Shown: positions 58,196 through 64,000 of the stretch, one piece after another | Position numbering within the stretch: the first letter of the stretch is position 1 | Layout of the letters: each line of letters starts with the position of its first letter | Origin: Aurantiacibacter arachoides | GTDB taxonomy: Bacteria; Pseudomonadota; Alphaproteobacteria; Sphingomonadales; Sphingomonadaceae | Direction: 5' to 3' | Assembly (NCBI RefSeq): GCF_009827335.1 | Contig: NZ_WTYH01000001.1 | Coordinates: 496,001 to 560,000, forward strand | Length of the DNA: 64,000 bases | Translations under genes and position numbers: made by a program | Notes under the pieces: generated by a model | Seen by the model: only the letters and a program-made list of their open reading frames with translations | The model's database searches: none | Told to the model about the DNA's origin: nothing

Positions 58196-60706
58196 TCACA
58201 GCGCGCGCAGGCTTTGGGCGGGCCGCGCGCGCAGCAGGGGAAGCGAGGCGGCAAGGGCGAAGCCCAGCACCAGCACCAGCCCGCCGCCCAGCACGGCAAA
58301 TACCTCGCCCCAGTCGGGCAGCCAGTCGAATTCGAACAACCGGACCACGATCAGCCAGGCAAGGCCGCTGCCCAGCACCAGCGCCACGCCCGCCAGCACG
58401 GCGGCGAGCAGGCCGAACTCGGCGAATTGCAGCGCGAGCAGCTGGCCCCGGCTGGCGCCCAGCACGCGCAGGACCACGGTGTCATAGGTGCGCGCCGCCC
58501 GCGCCGCGGCGATGGCGCCCAGTAGCACGGCAACGCCAGCCAGCACCGCGACCGATGCGGCGGCCAGGATGGCGAGGCTGACCTGGTCCAGGATGGCGCG
58601 CGCTTCGGTCAGCAATGGGCCGACCTCGATCACGCTGGCCGAGGGAAAGCCGCGCACCAGATCGCGCAGCAGCCCGCCGGCCTCGGCAGTTTCGGGCAGG
58701 TCCACGGTTGCGGCCAGGTTGTGCGGCGTATCGGCAAAGGTGTTCGGGGTGAAGACGTAGACGTTGTTGAAGCCGAGACTTTCCCAGTCGATGCGGCGCA
58801 GGCTGGCGACACGCGCGCTTTTCTGCACGCCCAGGACGGACACCGTTATGGCGTCGCCGACGCGGATCCCGGCTGCCTCGGCAAGTTCGGCGTCGACGGA
58901 CACCAGCGGCGAGCCGGCGTAGTTTGCGGGCCACCATGCGCCCTCGGTCACGGTGTTGCCTGCCGGCAGGGCAGCCGCGTAGGTCAGCCCGCGCTCTCCA
59001 TCCAGGCCCCAGGCCCCATCGGGCAAGTCCTCGAGATCGGCGACCACGATCTGATCGTCCACCGGTCCGTAGGACTCGATCGACCCGCGCAGGGTCGGCA
59101 CCGTCTCGATGGCAGCGTCGGGCGTTCGCGCACGGACAAGCTGTTCGAACCGGGCGAGCCCGTCGCGCGGCACGTCAAGCACGAAGTAATCGGGCGCACG
59201 ATCGGGCACGGTGCGCTGGATGTTGCCATCGAGCGAGCTTCGCACGGCGGCCAGCAGGACGAAAGCTGACAAGCCGAACCCCAGCGCGGTGACCAGCGCG
59301 CCGGTATGCGCGCCCGGTCGATGCAGGTTGGCGAGCGCGGCGCGGGCGATGGGGTTGGCCGGGCGGGGCAGGCGCGCGGCGGCGGTGCGGATGCCCTTGC
59401 CCACCAGCGCCAGCAGGCCGAGCACGGCGGCAGCTCCGGCCAGGAACCCGCCGGACAGCAGCGGCTGGTCCGAGGCAGCGACTGCCAGCACCACGATCCC
59501 GGCAACGCCCAACGCCACCGGCCAGGCCGCTCCGCTCCAGCGACGGCCCAGTGGCGAGACGCGCTCACGCATGAGGGCCATCGCCGGAAAAACCCGCGCG
59601 CGTGCCAGCGGCGGCGCGGCGAAGACCAGCGCCACCAGCAGGCCAAAGGCAAACGCGCGCAGCAGCGCCCACGGGGCAAGGGACAGGTCGGTGCTGACGG
59701 GAAGCAGCGCGCCCAGCGCACCGGCGAGCAAGGGGGTGACAAGCACGCCCGCGAGCAGCCCCGCCAGCGACCCCGCCAGCGCCGCCGCCCCGATCTCCAG
59801 CGTATAGATGCGGGCGATATCGCCCGACGTTGCGCCCAGTATCTTGAGCGTCGCGATCGAATTGCGGCGCGCTTCAAGATAGGAATTCACCCCTCCGCCG
59901 ATGCCGATCCCGGCGATCACCAGGGCGGCAAGGCCGACCAGCGTTAGGAATTCCCCCATGCGGCCGACAAAGCGCTCCGCACCGGGCGAGGCGACGGCGG
60001 CGGTGCGGATGTCGAACGGCTGGCCGGGAAAGGCCGCCTCCAGTGCCTCCGACACCGCGTCCGCGTCGGCATTGCCGGTGAAGGCGACGCGCGTCTTGGT
60101 CTGGAACATGGCGCCGGGCAGCGTGAGGCTGGCCTGTTCGGGAAGGGCGTAGGGGACGATGACCGTCTGCCCCAGGGCGAAGCCTTCGGACAGGCGATCG
60201 GGCTCCTCGGCGATGATGCCCGCAACGCGCACCGTCTGTGTGCCCAGCGTAAAGCTGTCGCCTACGCCGATGCCGAGCCGTTCCGCCGCGCCCGGCGCAA
60301 GCCAGGCCGAGCCGGCCGGTGGCGGGCCCGCCGTCTCGCCGCTTTCGAGCAGCAGCGATCCGTACATCGGGTAATTGGCGTCGACTGCCTTCAGTTCGAT
60401 CGGCACGGCGGCATCGTCGGTCGCCGCCATGGCCTGCAGGCGATAGCCGCGCGACAGGGTGCCATAACGCGCCAGCCACGTCGCCTCCTCGTCCGTCAGC
60501 CCGCGCTGCCACAGCTCTATCTCAAGATCGCCGCCTAAGATCGTCTGGCCCTGACTCGCCAGTTCGTTCTCGATTGCCGTGGTGAGACTGCCGATGGCCG
60601 CGAGCGCCCCGACGCCCAGGAACAGGCAGACCAGCAGCAGGCGCAAGCCCCTGAAGCCGCTGGCGAGATCGCGCCGGGCCACCGTCCAGGCGCGCGACCA
60701 GCTCAT
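58196..60706 (-). CDS. ABC transporter permease, YbbP / FtsX-like
   Basis: 836 residues. One N-terminal transmembrane helix, a periplasmic domain of about 200 residues and two FtsX-like helix bundles (about 245-420 and 730-836; GEFLTLVGLAALVIAGIGIG and AARTYDTVVLRVLGASRGQL) give the duplicated YbbP architecture. It pairs with the ATP-binding protein encoded upstream with a 4-bp overlap (ATGA). The position next to a TesA-like esterase is the same as for E. coli ybbA-ybbP-tesA. The transported substrate is unknown; lipids or lipoproteins are proposed for the class. Confidence 0.9.
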   Translation of the reverse strand: MSWSRAWTVARRDLASGFRGLRLLLVCLFLGVGALAAIGSLTTAIENELASQGQTILGGDLEIELWQRGLTDEEATWLARYGTLSRGYRLQAMAATDDAAVPIELKAVDANYPMYGSLLLESGETAGPPPAGSAWLAPGAAERLGIGVGDSFTLGTQTVRVAGIIAEEPDRLSEGFALGQTVIVPYALPEQASLTLPGAMFQTKTRVAFTGNADADAVSEALEAAFPGQPFDIRTAAVASPGAERFVGRMGEFLTLVGLAALVIAGIGIGGGVNSYLEARRNSIATLKILGATSGDIARIYTLEIGAAALAGSLAGLLAGVLVTPLLAGALGALLPVSTDLSLAPWALLRAFAFGLLVALVFAAPPLARARVFPAMALMRERVSPLGRRWSGAAWPVALGVAGIVVLAVAASDQPLLSGGFLAGAAAVLGLLALVGKGIRTAAARLPRPANPIARAALANLHRPGAHTGALVTALGFGLSAFVLLAAVRSSLDGNIQRTVPDRAPDYFVLDVPRDGLARFEQLVRARTPDAAIETVPTLRGSIESYGPVDDQIVVADLEDLPDGAWGLDGERGLTYAAALPAGNTVTEGAWWPANYAGSPLVSVDAELAEAAGIRVGDAITVSVLGVQKSARVASLRRIDWESLGFNNVYVFTPNTFADTPHNLAATVDLPETAEAGGLLRDLVRGFPSASVIEVGPLLTEARAILDQVSLAILAAASVAVLAGVAVLLGAIAAARAARTYDTVVLRVLGASRGQLLALQFAEFGLLAAVLAGVALVLGSGLAWLIVVRLFEFDWLPDWGEVFAVLGGGLVLVLGFALAASLPLLRARPAQSLRAL

Positions 60707-61404
60707 GGTGTGCGACTGTCGCTGGCGATCAGGCCGTCGGCCAGGGTCACCACCCGGTCGCATCGCTCGGCAAGGGCAGGATCGTGGGTTATGATGACCA
60801 GCGTTGCGGCCGTTTCCGCGCGCCGGCGGAACAGCACCTCGACCACGCTTTCGCCGGTGGCGGCGTCCAGGTTGCCGGTAGGCTCGTCGGCAAACAACAG
60901 CGGGGGCCGCGGCGCGATGGCACGGGCGATGGCGACGCGCTGCTGCTCGCCGCCGGAAAGCTGGGCGGGATAATGCGTGGTGCGGTGGCCCAGGCCAACC
61001 GCCTCCAATTCCGCCACGGCGCGCTCCCACGCGCGGTCCGCGCCCGCCAGTTCCATCGGCGTGGCGACGTTTTCGGCAGCGGTCATGGTGGGCAGCAGGT
61101 GAAAGGCCTGCAGCACGATGCCGATGCGGCCGCGCCGGGCCATGGCCAGCGCATCCTCTCCCAGCGCGGTGAAATCCTGCCCCGCCACCGTCAACTGGCC
61201 GGACGTCGCGCGCTCCAGACCGGAGAGCACCGCCATCAGCGAGCTCTTGCCGCTGCCCGACGGGCCGAGCAGGGCAAGCGTCTCGCCCTGCGCCACGTCG
61301 AGATCGATGCCGCGCAGGATCTCCACCGCGGCCTCGCCATCGCCCAGCGTCAGGCGCAGGTCGCGGGCGGAAATGACGGGCGGAAGCGGGGGGGGACTTG
61401 TCAC
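60703..61404 (-). CDS. ABC transporter ATP-binding protein, YbbA / LolD-like
   Basis: 233 residues, single nucleotide-binding domain. Walker A is GPSGSGKSS, the signature LSGGEQQRVAIARA, Walker B LLFADEPTGNLD and the H-loop IITHD. It belongs to the MacB/LolD/YbbA group that powers extraction or export of hydrophobic substrates. GTG 61404 is the only good start; GGAG sits right at it, which is unusually close. Only 27 bp separate it from the start of the divergent esterase gene, so their promoters must overlap coding sequence. Confidence 0.92.
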   Translation of the reverse strand: MTSPPPLPPVISARDLRLTLGDGEAAVEILRGIDLDVAQGETLALLGPSGSGKSSLMAVLSGLERATSGQLTVAGQDFTALGEDALAMARRGRIGIVLQAFHLLPTMTAAENVATPMELAGADRAWERAVAELEAVGLGHRTTHYPAQLSGGEQQRVAIARAIAPRPPLLFADEPTGNLDAATGESVVEVLFRRRAETAATLVIITHDPALAERCDRVVTLADGLIASDSRTP

Positions 61405-61431
61405 TCCGGGCGGATGGCATAGCTAGGCTGA

Positions 61432-62157
61432 ATGGACAAGACATCCCGAAGGCCGTGGACAGGCGGTTTCGCCGCTTTGTCGATGGCAACGCTGCTAGTG
61501 GCCTGCGACAGCGAAGCGCCGGCCCCTGCAACCGCCACGCCCACACCGGCGCAGGTCGCTGCCCCGATTGAAGACGAACTGACCGTGATGGGCCCGGCGC
61601 GCACCGTGCTGGCCTTCGGAGACAGCCTGTTTGCAGGTTACAACCTGGCCGAGGACGAGGGCTATCCCGAGCGGCTGGAAGGCGTGCTCAGGCGGCGCGG
61701 GATCGATGCCACCGTGATCGACGCCGGCGTTTCGGGCGATACCACGGCGGCAGGGCGACAGCGGATCGCCTATGTGCTCGACAACCTCGATGCCATGCCC
61801 GACCTTGCCATCGTGGAACTGGGCGGCAACGATCTGCTGCGCGGCATCCAGCCTTCGCAAACGCGGGAGAACCTGACCGCAATCCTGGACGAGCTCAAAT
61901 CGCGCGGGGTGCCGGTGATGCTGATGGGGATGCGCGCGCCGCCCAATTACGGCCCGCAATACCAGGCCGATTTCGACGCCCTTTATCCTGCGCTTGCCGC
62001 GCAGTACGACGCGGCGCTGGTGCCGTTCTTCATGGCGCCCCTGCTGGACAATGCCGCGCTGGTGCAGGACGATCGCATCCACCCGACGGCGCAAGGGGTG
62101 GAGGCGATGGTGGCAGCAACTGTCGACACCGTGATCGAGGCGCTGCCGAAGGACTAG
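61432..62157 (+). CDS. SGNH/GDSL esterase, TesA-like lipoprotein
   Basis: 241 residues. Lipobox LVAC predicts lipidation of Cys25 (SMATLLVACDS). The SGNH blocks are AFGDSL with nucleophile Ser65, the Gly of block II in GVSGDTT, GGND at 131-134 and D214-x-x-H217 in DDRIHP. TesA of E. coli is a periplasmic acyl-CoA thioesterase / protease I; here a lipid-anchored form is predicted. It is divergent from the ybbA-like gene. Its TAG stop lies in the CTAG shared with recF. Confidence 0.9.
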   Translation: MDKTSRRPWTGGFAALSMATLLVACDSEAPAPATATPTPAQVAAPIEDELTVMGPARTVLAFGDSLFAGYNLAEDEGYPERLEGVLRRRGIDATVIDAGVSGDTTAAGRQRIAYVLDNLDAMPDLAIVELGGNDLLRGIQPSQTRENLTAILDELKSRGVPVMLMGMRAPPNYGPQYQADFDALYPALAAQYDAALVPFFMAPLLDNAALVQDDRIHPTAQGVEAMVAATVDTVIEALPKD

Positions 62158-63245
62158 AGCCGTTCGGCGCGACCTTCCGCTACGCGCCAGATCGCCGCTT
62201 CGCCGACAATGTCCTCGAACGGGGCGATCTCGGTGCCGGTCAGCCAGACCTGGGTGCCGCTGTCGCGCAACCGTGCGAACAGCGCCTCGCGCCGCACCGG
62301 GTCAAGATGCGCGGCCACCTCGTCCAGCAGCAGCAGGCTCGGCCGGCCGCGCGCGGCCAGCGCGGCGTGGGCCAGGGTAATGGCGATCAGCATGGCCTTT
62401 TGCTCGCCGGTCGAGCACTCTGCGGCCGGCATGGCCTTGCCTTCCATCGTCACCAGCAGATCGTCGCGATGCGGACCCATCAGCGTGCGCTGCGCCGCGC
62501 GGTCACGGCGGCGATTGGCGGCAAGCTGGGTGCGCAGGTCGCCCTCTGTGCGGGCGCCGGAGGTGGCCAGCGCAAGGGCGGGGCGAGCGAAGGGCTCGGT
62601 CGGCAGCGCGGCCAGTTCGGCTACCAGCGCGTCCACCAGGCGTCCGCGTCCCTCTGCCAGCGCGCCGCCGGCGGCGGCCAGTTGCGCGTCGATGGAATCG
62701 AGCCAGGCGGGATCGGGTTCACGCTCGTCAGACAGCAGGCGGTTGCGTTCGCGCAAGGCCGCCTCGTAACGCGCGGCGGGGCGGGCATGGACGGGGTCCA
62801 GCGCCACGGCGAGCCGATCCACATAGCGCCTGCGCGCCCCGGCACTGTCTGCGAACAAACGATCCATCGCCGGGGTCAGCCAGCCCATGGCAAGCCATTC
62901 GCCAAGGCTGACCGCGCTCGTTTCCGCACCGTTGACCTGCACGATGCGGCGGCTGCCGCGCAGGGCGGTGCCAAGTTGCACCGGCTGGCCCCCGTCGCGC
63001 GTCAGGAGGCGGGCGCCCACGCCAAAGCCCTGTGCATCGTCAGCGCCCGGCGCGTGCTTGCCCGCCATGTCTGCCAAACCTGCGCGCCGCAGCCCGCGAC
63101 CCGGCGCGAACAGAGATAGCGCCTCCAGCACGTTGGTCTTGCCCGCGCCGTTCTCTCCCACCAGCAGGTTGATCTGGCGCGTATCGTCGAGCCGGGTGTC
63201 GACGTGATTACGAAAGGTCGCGAGGGAGATGCGGTCGAGCGCCAT
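62154..63245 (-). CDS. recF: DNA replication and repair protein RecF
   Basis: 363 residues, SMC-like ATPase that loads RecA at gaps. Walker A is GENGAGKT at 30-37 after the standard start DRISLATFRNH. The signature region and Walker B are STGEQKAMLIAITLAHA and LLLLDEVAAHLD. ATG 63245 gives the usual N-terminus; ATG 63254 adds three residues and cannot be excluded. It is not next to dnaA, dnaN or gyrB in this window. Convergent with the esterase gene. Confidence 0.95.
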   Translation of the reverse strand: MALDRISLATFRNHVDTRLDDTRQINLLVGENGAGKTNVLEALSLFAPGRGLRRAGLADMAGKHAPGADDAQGFGVGARLLTRDGGQPVQLGTALRGSRRIVQVNGAETSAVSLGEWLAMGWLTPAMDRLFADSAGARRRYVDRLAVALDPVHARPAARYEAALRERNRLLSDEREPDPAWLDSIDAQLAAAGGALAEGRGRLVDALVAELAALPTEPFARPALALATSGARTEGDLRTQLAANRRRDRAAQRTLMGPHRDDLLVTMEGKAMPAAECSTGEQKAMLIAITLAHAALAARGRPSLLLLDEVAAHLDPVRREALFARLRDSGTQVWLTGTEIAPFEDIVGEAAIWRVAEGRAERL

Positions 63246-63470
63246 GGGACTCATGCCATCTAGGCGAGCACGGTTTGGCTCGCCACTCCAATCGCTGTTC
63301 CAAAAGTTGGTGAAAATTGCCAATCTGCGGGAATGACCTCATCGCAATCTGTCGCTGCGATGAACGAGAATGGCAGAAATCCGTCAGTTCCGCGGTTTGG
63401 CACGCCGGCTGCAACACTGTTTGCGTGGGAAGCAAGAACGCAATCGCCCACTGACACAGGGAAAAATGAC

Positions 63471-63599
63471 ATGACCAACACCAACGATTTCGCCGCCAAG
63501 ATCTTCGCCGCCGTGGGCGCGCTTGCCATGACGATGACGCTAATCGTCTCGAGCTTCGCCAACCCCCATGCAACCACCGTCGTCGGTCTGCTGGCATGA
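63471..63599 (+). CDS. 42-aa single-pass membrane peptide
   Basis: A small protein with one hydrophobic helix (about 9-30, AAKIFAAVGALAMTMTLIVS) and a short polar end. A ribosome site (AGGGA) lies nine bases before ATG 63471, and the stop overlaps the start of the PspC gene by 4 bp, which argues that it is translated. A longer frame from 63333 has no ribosome site. I recall similar short proteins ahead of pspC in sphingomonads, but have not searched. Confidence 0.62.
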   Translation: MTNTNDFAAKIFAAVGALAMTMTLIVSSFANPHATTVVGLLA

Positions 63600-63805
63600 G
63601 CGACGTTCGCTCCGTCGATCGCCGCGCCCCCACCGGGTTCCGCCTCGATACGCTGAACAGCAAGGTGGGCGGCGTGTGCGGCGGCATCGCCAATCGCTTC
63701 GATGTCGACCCGCTGATCGTCCGTCTCGCTTTCGTGATTGCCGCCTTTGCCAGCCTTGGCACCGCGGTCATCGTCTACCTCGCGATCTGGCTGCTGGCCC
63801 AATAG
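63596..63805 (+). CDS. PspC domain protein
   Basis: 69 residues. The N-terminal basic stretch leads into the PspC core (LDTLNSKVGGVCGGIANRF, DVDPLIVRLAFVIAAF) with one or two membrane helices. PspC proteins take part in the phage-shock envelope stress response; here no pspA or pspB is visible. It is co-translated with the 42-aa peptide. Confidence 0.88.
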   Translation: MSDVRSVDRRAPTGFRLDTLNSKVGGVCGGIANRFDVDPLIVRLAFVIAAFASLGTAVIVYLAIWLLAQ

Positions 63806-63904
63806 GCCGGCAGCCATCGCGGCCCCGATAAAACCCGAGCTCTCCGGTTTGCGATACGGCGGCAGTTTGCGTCGGCCACAAACATCGCTATGCGCAGGCG
63901 CCAC

Positions 63905-63981
63905 GCGCCCGTAGTTCAACTGGATAGAGCACGAGCCTTCTAAGCTTGGAGTTGCAGGTTCGAGTCCTGCCGGGCGCGCCA
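63905..63981 (+). tRNA. tRNA-Arg (anticodon TCT)
   Basis: 77 nt with encoded CCA. Acceptor stem GCGCCCG / CGGGCGC, D arm TAGTTCAACTGGATAGAGC, anticodon stem CGAGC / GCTTG with loop CTTCTAA (anticodon TCT, reads AGA) and T loop TTCGAGT. AGA is a rare codon in high-GC genomes. tRNA-Arg genes are common integration sites, but the sequence ends 19 bases later, so nothing can be said about the flank. Confidence 0.95.
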
Positions 63982-64000
63982 TTCCCTGCAGGGGCAGGGT

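Overview
The window is dense, high-GC bacterial chromosome that looks like an alphaproteobacterium of the Sphingomonadales (Erythrobacter / Altererythrobacter-like). The main reasons are a complete dcw (division and cell wall) cluster with murB and ddl before ftsQAZ, a cobA - DUF2849 - sulfite reductase - DUF934 - cysH operon, a TonB-dependent receptor of the type expanded in sphingomonads, and a degenerate inverted repeat around TCCTGAGCTTGTCGAAGGA that is familiar from sphingomonad intergenic regions. This assignment rests on recognition, not on a database search. No insertion sequence, integrase, prophage, CRISPR array or rRNA is visible.

Layout. (1) 1-7.4 kb: an S9 peptidase, a small membrane protein, a GT4-like glycosyltransferase, an AlkA-type DNA glycosylase divergent from a [2Fe-2S] ferredoxin, cysteine synthase, and an overlapping pair ending in a DUF4350-like secreted protein. 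(2) 7.6-26.6 kb: mraZ-rsmH-ftsL-ftsI-murE-murF-mraY-murD-ftsW-murG-murC-murB-ddl-ftsQ-ftsA-ftsZ, all on the + strand. Twelve of the fifteen junctions overlap by 1 or 4 bp, so this is one translationally coupled unit for making and placing septal peptidoglycan. (3) 26.7-31.8 kb: a TPR/SPOR protein directly after ftsZ, YbjN-like and ProC proteins, a BI-1 family membrane protein, and a lipoprotein with 15 consecutive prolines. (4) 31.9-37.2 kb: tRNA-Ala, a hairpin-rich spacer, obg, proB, an NAD-epimerase, an exported Asp-rich repeat protein and a JmjC-type oxygenase. (5) 37.2-44.4 kb, - strand: the assimilatory sulfate operon (siroheme methyltransferase, sulfite reductase, APS reductase and two DUF proteins), then an overlapping sulfurtransferase - cystathionine lyase - MscS operon. 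(6) 44.4-50.4 kb: queF, ugd, tRNA-Thr, rarA with two poorly known companions, and a PadR regulator with a collagen-like N-terminus. (7) 50.5-64 kb: a glycosyltransferase, typA, a TonB receptor, a YbbAP-like ABC exporter divergent from a TesA-like esterase, recF, a 42-aa membrane peptide with a PspC protein, and tRNA-Arg at the edge.

Two themes recur. Sulfur metabolism is spread over several units: cysK, cobA-cysI-cysH, metC and a rhodanese-type sulfurtransferase. Gene packing is extreme: operon genes overlap at start and stop, and three separate convergent gene pairs end on one shared CTAG that provides a TAG stop to both strands. Most genes are ordinary housekeeping genes. The least explained items are the exported Asp-repeat protein, the PadR N-terminal repeats with a nearby palindrome, the structured spacer before obg, and the RarA-linked RNase H-like and DUF6065-like pair.
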